A stretch of DNA of 19,918 nucleotides from assembly GCA_945788155.1 (NCBI GenBank), contig CALZKX010000201.1, positions 1 to 19,918 of the forward strand, read 5' to 3'. The notes below the pieces were generated by a model. The model ran no database searches. It was not told where the DNA came from and worked only from the letters and a program-made list of their open reading frames with translations. A program made the translations under genes and the position numbers. This DNA comes from an uncultured Flavobacteriaceae bacterium (lineage in GTDB: Bacteria; Bacteroidota; Bacteroidia; Flavobacteriales; Flavobacteriaceae). Below, in pieces: positions 1 through 5,101 of this stretch; position 1 is the first letter of the stretch, and every line of letters starts with the position of its first letter.

Positions 1-684
1 GAAGACATCCTCCTGACCATGCTTATCTGGATGACCTGCAGGTACGTCAACACATGCTGCTATCTCAGGGAACCAGTAGTCCAAGCAGTCTGCTATGTAT
101 AGTACCTGAAAGAATCTCTCAGGTGATACAGTACACAGCGTCTTCTGTAACTCCTTGAACACTCTCTCACCACTCAATGTCTCCAGAGACACTTTCATCT
201 TACCCATCAGTTCATAAGTCTCAGGTGCAACAGAGAACCCAGGTAACTGACATGCAAACCTAGCTACACGGAATACACGTAATGGGTCTTCCCGGAAGGC
301 ATCCGAAGTATGTCTAAGCACTTTATTCTCCAGATCCTTAGGTGCCCGAGGGTCATGATACAGAGTACCATCTGCACCCTTCGCAAAGGTATTGATAGTC
401 AGATCTCTACGCTCCAAGTCTTCCAAGAGAGTTACGGATTTACAGTAATCCACTTCGAACCCTCGGTGTCCTTCCCTTCGGCATCCGAGACGCTCCTTTC
501 TAGCAAAAGCATATTCATCTCCATCATACAAGTACACAGGAAAGCCCCTACCAACACACTTCGCACCGGGATGCTCGGCAAGGAACTCCTCTGGAGATGC
601 TCCAACGACAACGTAATCGGTGTCATGACTAGGTTTGTTGAGTAATTCATCACGTACACACCCTCCTACTTTATAGATTTTCAT
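1..684 (-). CDS. cca: CCA-adding tRNA nucleotidyltransferase (class II), C-terminus off window
   Basis: The frame is open for 228 codons from ATG at 684 to the window edge, so the C-terminal part is missing. The protein starts MKIYKVGGCVRDELLNKPS and follows the Escherichia coli CCA-adding enzyme closely. The GG motif (residues 7-8) is followed by the metal-binding pair D21/D23 in DTDYVVVG. RRDLTIN lies at 91-97 and EDPLRVFRVARFA at about 130-142. These are the class II polymerase-beta-fold signatures of an enzyme that adds or repairs the 3' CCA of tRNA. Any C-terminal HD domain would lie beyond the window. The ribosome site overlaps the end of the 94-aa gene upstream. In context it probably serves the tRNAs at 7640-9902. 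One copy of the 14-bp repeat (178-191) lies inside it and encodes VSLET. Family assignment is secure; the link to the tRNA array is inference. Confidence 0.93.
   Translation of the reverse strand, partial: MKIYKVGGCVRDELLNKPSHDTDYVVVGASPEEFLAEHPGAKCVGRGFPVYLYDGDEYAFARKERLGCRREGHRGFEVDYCKSVTLLEDLERRDLTINTFAKGADGTLYHDPRAPKDLENKVLRHTSDAFREDPLRVFRVARFACQLPGFSVAPETYELMGKMKVSLETLSGERVFKELQKTLCTVSPERFFQVLYIADCLDYWFPEIAACVDVPAGHPDKHGQEDVF
178..191 (+). repeat. 14-bp inverted repeat, copy 1 (inside cca)
   Basis: TGTCTCCAGAGACA: 6-bp arms with a 2-bp centre. It lies in the CCA-enzyme gene, encoding VSLET on the minus strand. This is the only leftward-arm copy whose centre is reversed relative to transcription. 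Confidence 0.9.
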
Positions 685-689
685 TAGTA

Positions 690-974
690 TCACCTCGTCT
701 TATAGATATCCTTCGCAGTCTTCTGAGCATGCAGGGACTCACACTCCCACTCTTCGATCTCTGAGAAAGAGATAGAGTCCTCTGATACATAGCCTGTCTT
801 TACTTCAGATGTTACTTTAGTATACCCATAAGAAGTCTCTTTGAATACCATCTCGACCTGCATGAATCCATTGATTACTCTCCACCTGCCTGTATTACGT
901 ATGAACTCTCGTGTACTCCCGAATATATCACTGCTTAGTACTACTGCTATCCTCTTCGATACTAGTTTACTCAT
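690..974 (-). CDS. hypothetical phage protein, 94 aa
   Basis: ATG at 974 is preceded by AGGAGG eight bases upstream. A longer frame from 995 would ignore this site, so 974 is preferred. The protein begins MSKLVSKRIAVVLSSDIFG, is rich in beta-prone and charged residues, and has no membrane segment or signal peptide. It ends with a basic tail (AKDIYKTR). Its TGA stop lies five bases before the start of the CCA-adding enzyme and overlaps that gene's ribosome site, so the two are probably translationally coupled. I do not recognise a family. Confidence 0.75.
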   Translation of the reverse strand: MSKLVSKRIAVVLSSDIFGSTREFIRNTGRWRVINGFMQVEMVFKETSYGYTKVTSEVKTGYVSEDSISFSEIEEWECESLHAQKTAKDIYKTR

Positions 975-1001
975 AATGTACCCCTCCTGTGGCATGAGCC
1001 A

Positions 1002-1688
1002 CTACCCCAATTTATATATGTCTTGATAGACACTTGTTATCCTATCACCCACAACACAATCCTTATGAAAGTGTCCGAAGTACCAGTGCTTATACCTGCA
1101 TTTACCATAGACCACATCAAGGAACTTAGTCAAGTAGTCAGGCTGATCTCTGTATCCGAAGTGGTTCTCAATTATGATCCGTGGTGCTGTATGTGTGAGT
1201 ACGTAATCGACATCCCAGTCCCATATATCTAGGTTAGTCATAGCATACTCTACTTCATCACGACTGGGTAACTCACGAGGCCACCATGACACACCTTCAG
1301 TACGCCACGCCTTATCCGTGCTAGTTGCACCACCCATTATGAATACTGATGTACCGTCAATCTCGTATACCTCACCACGTTGAAGATGGTAAATGTCTCT
1401 GGAGACACAGCCAACAATACTACCGAACTTAGAGTCCAGTTCAAGATCATCCAGGAGTGTATGATTCTCATGATTACCATCTATGACTAAGGTAGTCCAG
1501 GGTTTATCCGAGAGCCAGTCTAGCCAGTATTGCTCCTGTTTAGTGCGGTTATGTGCCCACAGTAATCCGAAGTCACCTAATATGATAACGTAGTCATCTT
1601 TCGTTAACTGCCGACCTTTTGAGAACTGTGAGCCACCTAGTTTATGGATATCTAGGTATCCGTGGGTATCACCTGTTACGTAGATCAT
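1002..1688 (-). CDS. calcineurin-like metallophosphoesterase
   Basis: Metal-dependent phosphatase or phosphodiesterase of the calcineurin-like superfamily, about 228 aa. The motifs appear in order: GDTHG near the N-terminus, GDFG about 30 residues later, GNHEN, a late HTAP motif and a final GHFH. Together these supply the Asp, His and Asn ligands of the binuclear metal site, and all are intact. I chose ATG at 1688 because AAGGGTGA lies five bases upstream. A GTG at 1697 in the same frame is possible but has no well-spaced ribosome site. The start overlaps the end of the 47-aa gene upstream. Substrate cannot be read from sequence: related phage enzymes include protein phosphatases and nucleotide or RNA phosphodiesterases. 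A 14-bp repeat copy (1394-1407) is embedded and encodes VSRD. Confidence 0.9.
   Translation of the reverse strand: MIYVTGDTHGYLDIHKLGGSQFSKGRQLTKDDYVIILGDFGLLWAHNRTKQEQYWLDWLSDKPWTTLVIDGNHENHTLLDDLELDSKFGSIVGCVSRDIYHLQRGEVYEIDGTSVFIMGGATSTDKAWRTEGVSWWPRELPSRDEVEYAMTNLDIWDWDVDYVLTHTAPRIIIENHFGYRDQPDYLTKFLDVVYGKCRYKHWYFGHFHKDCVVGDRITSVYQDIYKLG
1394..1407 (-). repeat. 14-bp inverted repeat, copy 2 (inside metallophosphoesterase gene)
   Basis: Reads TGTCTCCAGAGACA on the transcribed sense strand. The reading frame through it gives V-S-R-D. Confidence 0.9.
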
Positions 1689-1812
1689 CTTGCTCACCCT
1701 TATGCTTTCTCTTTCGAGAATACTTTGAGTTATCTTTATGAACTTGATTACCCTTAGCTGTTGGTATTCTTATCCGTATCTTATTGTCTCCCTTTATCCT
1801 CTTCTTCTTCAT
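1669..1812 (-). CDS. small basic phage protein, 47 aa
   Basis: A 48-codon frame beginning MKKKRIKGDNKIRIRIPTAK, very rich in Lys and Arg (also KYSRKRKHK near the C-terminus) and probably a nucleic-acid-binding peptide. Evidence that it is real: its ATG overlaps the stop of the 100-aa gene upstream as ATGA, AGGTGGT precedes it, and its end overlaps the start of the metallophosphoesterase gene. Its body otherwise fills a 110-bp gap between two good genes. Short basic proteins with a similar KDxSKYxRKxKHK core are common in lytic phages, but I know no assigned function. Confidence 0.75.
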   Translation of the reverse strand: MKKKRIKGDNKIRIRIPTAKGNQVHKDNSKYSRKRKHKGEQDDLRNR

Positions 1813-2111
1813 TGCACCACCTGATACCTATCTTTATATGTATGCTCTTCGGATAACGTAGTAGTCACTAGCTCATACTCTGTGAAGTCACGGAACAGAC
1901 GCTTAGCTATACGCTTACCTACACGATCCCATCCTGCCTTGGTGAACCAGAACACACCCTTGCCTTCACGGAAGGTGTCTCTGGAGACATCACGATTCCT
2001 ATCAGACCACGGACTATACAGATCCTTGGTTGTCATCATAAGACCATATATAACAGTAGCCTGCATGATACCTGCTTGGTCAGTAGTACGTTGCAATCTA
2101 TACAGTTTCAT
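1809..2111 (-). CDS. hypothetical phage protein, 100 aa
   Basis: Begins MKLYRLQRTTDQAGIMQATV. ATG at 2111 has GGGAGGT about nine bases upstream. The start overlaps the last codons of the 59-aa zinc-ribbon gene and the stop overlaps the ATG of the 47-aa gene, a compact coupled arrangement. The protein is small, soluble and basic, with aromatic-rich stretches (YSPWSD, FWFTKAGWDRVGKR). No catalytic motif is evident. A 14-bp repeat copy (1976-1989) is embedded in the same reading frame as in the metallophosphoesterase gene (VSRD), although the two proteins are unrelated. Function unknown. Confidence 0.75.
   Translation of the reverse strand: MKLYRLQRTTDQAGIMQATVIYGLMMTTKDLYSPWSDRNRDVSRDTFREGKGVFWFTKAGWDRVGKRIAKRLFRDFTEYELVTTTLSEEHTYKDRYQVVQ
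1976..1989 (-). repeat. 14-bp inverted repeat, copy 3 (inside 100-aa gene)
   Basis: Identical to copy 2 in sequence, sense orientation and reading frame (V-S-R-D), in an unrelated protein. Confidence 0.9.
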
Positions 2112-2277
2112 TCTTGAATACCTCCCGTACTTTAGCTAGTGTCTCTGGAGACATTCCCTGTCCTTCATAGGTACTACCCGCTTGGGCAGGACTCTGACAC
2201 CTTAGACATTTATAGTGCTTGAAGAGGTTGAAGGATGCACCACATAAACACTTGATTAACTTGACATGGCATTTCAT
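2098..2277 (-). CDS. small zinc-ribbon-like protein, 59 aa
   Basis: Starts MKCHVKLIKCLCGASFNLF. The first half carries C3, H4, C10, C12, H21, C24 and C27. The CxC (10, 12) and CxxC (24, 27) pairs about 12 residues apart look like a treble-clef or zinc-ribbon site. AAGGAG lies about nine bases before the ATG, and the ATG overlaps the TGA stop of the 90-aa gene upstream as ATGA. Its end overlaps the start of the 100-aa gene by 14 bases. The C-terminal half contains a 14-bp repeat copy (2140-2153) in another frame, encoding MSPET. Zinc binding is inferred from cysteine spacing; the biological role is unknown. Confidence 0.75.
   Translation of the reverse strand: MKCHVKLIKCLCGASFNLFKHYKCLRCQSPAQAGSTYEGQGMSPETLAKVREVFKNETV
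2140..2153 (-). repeat. 14-bp inverted repeat, copy 4 (inside zinc-ribbon gene)
   Basis: Same 14 bases and same sense orientation, but read in another frame (S-P-E-T after the ATG). Confidence 0.9.
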
Positions 2278-2546
2278 GATGTGTACTCCTTGACGCTTGT
2301 GTATTCTTGTATGGTTAGTTCAACTATATCCTTAGCCTCTCTTAAGCCATTAGGCATACCATGATTATTCATGTATGTCCGGACAGCCTTGATAGCCTTG
2401 ATCTTCTTGCCTACTTGTGGTACTACTTCACCATCACCATCACCTATAAGCATACTCTCGATCACCTTAAGAGCACCTGTACCTGCATCAGTCTTTACCT
2501 CTGTACGCAGGTATTTCATTATGACCTTAAGCATTTCACTGTCCAT
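2274..2546 (-). CDS. hypothetical phage protein, 90 aa
   Basis: Starts MDSEMLKVIMKYLRTEVK at 2546, with GAGGAGCAGG upstream inside the end of the 48-aa gene. Mostly helical by composition, with a Gly/Asp turn (GDGDGEVV) in the middle and a lysine-rich segment after it (GKKIKAIKAVRTYMNNHG). No membrane segment and no recognised domain. Both neighbours overlap it by a few bases, so it sits in a translationally coupled run. Function unknown. Confidence 0.72.
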   Translation of the reverse strand: MDSEMLKVIMKYLRTEVKTDAGTGALKVIESMLIGDGDGEVVPQVGKKIKAIKAVRTYMNNHGMPNGLREAKDIVELTIQEYTSVKEYTS

Positions 2547-2682
2547 AAACCTGCTCCTCTATCTTAGCTATCATCCATTGAGGGATATTACTCTGACGTT
2601 CACTGAATTTCCTACAGAACCTTTCACAGAATATCATCCCAGATAAACGTGTGTCTATTGGTACTCCAATTAGTAAGCTCAT
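2536..2682 (-). CDS. hypothetical phage protein, 48 aa
   Basis: I place the start at ATG 2682 (MSLLIGVPIDTRLSGMIFCE), which has AGGAGG at ideal spacing. The frame is open further upstream to 2802, but that extension crosses a 14-bp repeat (2714-2727) and has no good ribosome site. The end overlaps the 90-aa gene by 11 bases. No domain is recognisable. Confidence 0.65.
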   Translation of the reverse strand: MSLLIGVPIDTRLSGMIFCERFCRKFSERQSNIPQWMIAKIEEQVYGQ

Positions 2683-2713
2683 AATGTACCTCCTATATGT
2701 AATGGTCTCAAAA

Positions 2714-2727
2714 TGTCTCTGGAGACA
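2714..2727 (-). repeat. 14-bp inverted repeat, copy 5 (intergenic)
   Basis: Lies 32 bases upstream of the 48-aa gene. The match to copy 7 extends to 23 bases (2707-2729 versus 3842-3864). It is flanked at a distance by GGTCTCA (2704-2710) and TGAGACC (2764-2770), a further inverted pair. Confidence 0.9.
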
Positions 2728-2884
2728 CCACTTAAACCCTTCATGGTATACCCACAGACACGCTGAGACCACCCCAACGTGTGTACTACAACAACGCATC
2801 ACTTAACCATTTCATGCCTTTTAATACCTAAAGTAAAGTGGTTTCACTGTTGACTATCCTCCTGTATGTTAGGGTTAGCAAGTG

Positions 2885-3076
2885 TTATGCTACGACTGTC
2901 ACATTCTTCTGCTTACGGAAGTAATCAGTAAGACTAGCGATAGTCAAGCTACCCTGTTTAGGTGCTTGGACAGTGACATGATTATTCTCTGCCACTTTGA
3001 ACCTAAACCCCAGTTTCCTTGCGTACCCTTGCGGGTCATTAAGGAATCGTTTGTTCTTCTTCAAAGATGTTGCCAT
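2885..3076 (-). CDS. hypothetical basic phage protein, 63 aa
   Basis: ATG at 3076 (MATSLKKNKRFLNDPQGYAR) has AAGGAGG about seven bases upstream. The longer frame from 3094 would include that ribosome site in coding sequence and is unlikely. Small, basic, soluble and without cysteines. A 14-bp repeat copy lies 66 bases upstream and about 200 bases of non-coding sequence lie downstream. No family recognised. Confidence 0.7.
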   Translation of the reverse strand: MATSLKKNKRFLNDPQGYARKLGFRFKVAENNHVTVQAPKQGSLTIASLTDYFRKQKNVTVVA

Positions 3077-3141
3077 AAATCCTCCTTGTCGCATTAGCGA
3101 TTAGCTCTCATCAGTACGCCTACAAGACGTAGACTAGCCGA

Positions 3142-3155
3142 TGTCTCTGGAGACA
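3142..3155 (-). repeat. 14-bp inverted repeat, copy 6 (intergenic)
   Basis: Between the 192-aa and 63-aa genes. The flanks can extend the stem imperfectly. AGTACG (about 3112) and CGTACT (about 3174) form a distant outer inverted pair. Confidence 0.9.
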
Positions 3156-3177
3156 CCGACCAGTTTCGAGCTTCGTA

Positions 3178-3756
3178 CTACGCAGCCTGTGCTACAGGTG
3201 TTGCGAGTGTGTTCAATGCACCGTATGCAACGATGATCTTATGAATCTCGACATCCAAGGCGACCTTATCAGTTGGTGCTACCTTTGGTAAGTTAGCTTC
3301 GATTGCCTTGACAGCTCTCTCGATTGCCTTGATAGGATTCTCAGGTGCTTTGGCATCTTTATTGAGTTGTACGATTGCGTGTCGAGGCAGGAGTTTCCCT
3401 TTAGGGAACACGGTCTCAGCATCGTAGTTGTCGATGCACTTGATGATTTCGTTAGCGTTCTGACAGACACGTGCAGTTACCTGCCATGCAGACCACTTGA
3501 CCGTACCGTCATCCTTGCGAAGAGGTATCTTTTCACCCTTGCGATTGAGTCCGTTCATCGGTACTTCAGAGCTACCAGTTTCCATGATTTCGTAGAACTT
3601 CTTCTGCATTTCCTTCACATCTGCACCCTCACATACGCCTTTGGACTGGATAATTACACCAGTCTTTGTCCATACGTTCCCGTCTTTGTTCAACAGGCCT
3701 TTGGCAGTTTTGATAAGGTCAACAGCTACGTTTTCTACTACAGTTGATTGTGTCAT
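3178..3756 (-). CDS. hypothetical phage protein, first gene of the leftward cluster, 192 aa
   Basis: Starts MTQSTVVENVAVDLIKTAK at ATG 3756, with AAAGGAAT about ten bases upstream. The protein is soluble and predicted mainly helical. The middle is lysine-rich (MNGLNRKGEKIPLRKDDG) and followed by WSAWQVTARVCQNANEI; the Ala-rich C-terminus reads AIERAVKAIEANLPKV. I recognise no domain. It is the promoter-proximal gene of the leftward unit. A 14-bp repeat copy lies 93 bases upstream, within a pair of mutually exclusive hairpins (3824-3926), which makes it a candidate for leader-RNA control. Its coding style is less overlapping than the genes after it. Confidence 0.75.
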   Translation of the reverse strand: MTQSTVVENVAVDLIKTAKGLLNKDGNVWTKTGVIIQSKGVCEGADVKEMQKKFYEIMETGSSEVPMNGLNRKGEKIPLRKDDGTVKWSAWQVTARVCQNANEIIKCIDNYDAETVFPKGKLLPRHAIVQLNKDAKAPENPIKAIERAVKAIEANLPKVAPTDKVALDVEIHKIIVAYGALNTLATPVAQAA

Positions 3757-3772
3757 AATGGCTCATTCCTTT

Positions 3773-3785
3773 GTCGCTAGGCGAC
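3773..3785 (-). promoter_or_regulatory. small hairpin beside the ribosome site of the 192-aa gene
   Basis: GTCGC-TAG-GCGAC, a perfect 5-bp stem. It separates an AAGGAG sequence (about 3786-3791) from the AAAGGAAT nearer the start codon at 3756. Confidence 0.4.
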
Positions 3786-3823
3786 TCCTTGTGTCACGTA
3801 AGTGTGACGGTCACATTACACGT

Positions 3824-3926
3824 TGTGTGCATTGTGAGAAACTCAAAATGTCTCTGGAGACACCGTGAACTTCTCACAAGGCACACACATGGTAAGCGTT
3901 GCTAGTGCCTATGATTCCATGTGTGT
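3824..3926 (-). promoter_or_regulatory. candidate leader-RNA switch upstream of the 192-aa gene
   Basis: Two strong inverted repeats share bases, so only one can form at a time. Arms 3824-3840 (TGTGTGCATTGTGAGAA) and 3871-3887 match at 16 of 17 positions, with a 30-base loop containing a 14-bp repeat copy. Arms 3883-3892 (ACACACATGG) and 3917-3926 (CCATGTGTGT) match perfectly. Bases 3883-3887 belong to both. In leftward RNA this lies about 70-170 bases before the ATG. No uridine run follows, so this does not look like a simple intrinsic terminator. Regulatory role is inferred. Confidence 0.5.
3849..3862 (-). repeat. 14-bp inverted repeat, copy 7 (hairpin loop upstream of 192-aa gene)
   Basis: Sits in the 30-base loop between two 17-base inverted arms (3824-3840 and 3871-3887). 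Confidence 0.9.
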
Positions 3927-4533
3927 CTACCTTGTGTGACTCGGTCTTTTCGGTTGGGCTTGCCGTGATATTCGACAGTACTTCTTTGTGTCCGGTGTGG
4001 CTGTTTCGATGCTCATGCTTACGTCTTTGCGTTGTACTCTCGCAGTCGTTCACCCTCATGTATCAATCTGGGTCGCCTATGTTGTCAAGCGGATGTATCG
4101 TATGTCATTACCCGTAGGTCACGTTGCACCTTGGATTGCACAAGTATGCTAAGTGGCGGACACATCGTTTTGAGCTAGGCTAACAGCATGATACTAAGCG
4201 AATTCAACTGGCTCAGTAAGCACATCTACCTGTGGACAACAAGCACATGATGCCTTGTTTCCCGTACTCGACCTATGTTACCTGTCGGCAACTGGCATAG
4301 GATTCTCATATGGGTCAAAGCGGATGCCTCATGTTGACGTTACGTCTGTAACACATGAATCGTGGGCTTACTAGCACTCGCCATATGAAGGTCATCGTGT
4401 ATCGTGATAACCTGTGAACACCGAGAATGACTCGATGCTCAACCTGTTTGGGATGCAAAAGGCATACCCCAACCTCACATTATGCGTACATGAGTGCCTG
4501 TGTGTCGTGAAGAATCCGTTGGAATCCGGGGGA

Positions 4534-4547
4534 TGTCTCTGGAGACA
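4534..4547 (-). repeat. 14-bp inverted repeat, copy 8 (intergenic)
   Basis: In the 1.3-kb divergent region. Flanking GGGGG and CGCCC extend the potential stem by several G-C pairs. Confidence 0.9.
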
Positions 4548-4848
4548 CCGCCCTTATTGACCTAGAGAGCATCATTATGTAACATTTGAGCCTTTTGAGG
4601 CGGGTGGGGGTCATTTGATATCGAGGGGGTACACCATCTGATCTGTGAGGGCGATACCCCCGTGAATCGTGGGGATGGTCACTCATCCTCTAGGGTATAT
4701 TTCTGATAAAACCCATACGTTTTCCCGTTGTTTCCTGGGGTGGCTTACCATTATGTAACTCACTCGATATCCTCAGGATTCCCAACGAGTTCAACCGTAT
4801 ATCTACAGTATATTATATAGTTAATAATACGTACCTTTCTCAGTGTTA

Positions 4849-4862
4849 TGAAGATATCTTCA
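4849..4862. promoter_or_regulatory. 14-bp palindrome upstream of main promoter (candidate operator)
   Basis: TGAAGATATCTTCA is a perfect palindrome ending eight bases before the -35 box at 4871. Its position fits an activator or repressor site. Confidence 0.45.
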
Positions 4863-4870
4863 GAATTGTG

Positions 4871-4899
4871 TTGACAAATCGGTGATTTTAGCTTATAAT
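4871..4899 (+). promoter_or_regulatory. perfect-consensus sigma-70 promoter driving the rightward unit
   Basis: TTGACA at 4871-4876 and TATAAT at 4894-4899, separated by 17 bases, the exact consensus. Transcription should start near 4906 and give a leader of about 195 bases before the small-terminase gene at 5102. The palindrome ATCTATAGAT (4900-4909) covers the expected start point. No other match of this quality was seen in the window. It indicates use of the host housekeeping RNA polymerase here. Confidence 0.88.
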
Positions 4900-4909
4900 A
4901 TCTATAGAT
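4900..4909. promoter_or_regulatory. 10-bp palindrome over the expected transcription start
   Basis: ATCTATAGAT directly follows the -10 box, a typical place for an operator. Ten-bp AT-rich palindromes also arise by chance. Confidence 0.35.
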
Positions 4910-4946
4910 ACTTTAGATTTTCTAAATGTTTAATTCATATGTAGAG

Positions 4947-5028
4947 CTCGGGTCCTCATTAACTAATCTTCAACTAGTCAGGTACATCTACAAATACATA
5001 GCTATATTAACTAATGATACCTCGGGTC
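4947..5028 (+). repeat. paired short direct repeats in the 5' leader
   Basis: CTCGGGTC occurs at 4947-4954 and 5021-5028. ATTAACTAAT occurs at 4958-4967 and 5006-5015. The order of the two elements is mirrored, so the outer pair encloses the inner pair. Both lie in the untranslated leader between the promoter and 5102. Function unknown. Confidence 0.6.
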
Positions 5029-5101
5029 ATAATATACTAACTTAATTACTCTAACTTAACTAAGGTTCTCTAGTTCAACCGGAGTTCCACGGGAGTACCA
5101 C

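Larger units (their letters stand above)
3757..5101. other. 1.3-kb non-coding divergent control region
   Basis: No open frame here has a well-spaced ribosome site or phage-like composition, so I see no gene. The stretch 3.8-4.7 kb is of mixed composition and full of short inverted repeats. Examples are TGTGAC-G-GTCACA (3803-3815), TCATGT/ACATGA enclosing GTTAC/GTAAC (4329-4358), TTGGG-ATGC/GCAT-CCCAA (4448-4472), and GGGGGTA/TACCCCC (4625-4661), whose loop ACCATC can pair with GATGGT at 4674-4679. CATTATGTAAC occurs twice (4573-4583 and 4749-4759). From about 4790 to 5080 the DNA is AT-rich. Transcription units leave in both directions. It likely holds the main promoters and may hold a replication origin: a one-mismatch DnaA-box-like TTGTCCACA lies on the minus strand at 4231-4239. 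The origin idea is inference. Confidence 0.6.

Noticed and set aside
310..659. Two overlapping open frames on both strands (310-645 plus, 432-659 minus)
   Set aside because: Both are shadows of the CCA-adding enzyme, whose own frame is open from 684 to the window edge and has clear family motifs.
1394..1407. TGTCTC as a plant auxin-response-type element
   Set aside because: The half-site matches by coincidence; this is bacteriophage DNA and such factors are absent from bacteria.
2802..2884. A strong AGGAGG on the minus strand near 2850 suggesting another gene
   Set aside because: Only an eight-codon GTG frame follows it at usable spacing. A leader peptide cannot be excluded, but there is no support for a gene.
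4060..4088. Possible leftward promoter with perfect TTGACA on the minus strand (4088-4083)
   Set aside because: At spacings of 17-18 bases the -10 matches are only two or three of six.
178..4547. CRISPR array interpretation of the repeated 14-mer
   Set aside because: Copies are 164 to about 1200 bases apart, lie inside genes, and have no uniform spacers.
3874..4686. Small open frames in the divergent region (minus 3874-4059, plus 3899-4117, minus 4480-4686)
   Set aside because: None has a well-spaced ribosome site; composition is unlike the neighbouring genes, and the frames run through hairpin-forming sequence.
5070..5100. A tRNA 3'-end-like string (TTCAACC then ACCAC) before the small terminase gene
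   Set aside because: No 5-bp stem flanks the loop and no acceptor or anticodon stem can be formed upstream.
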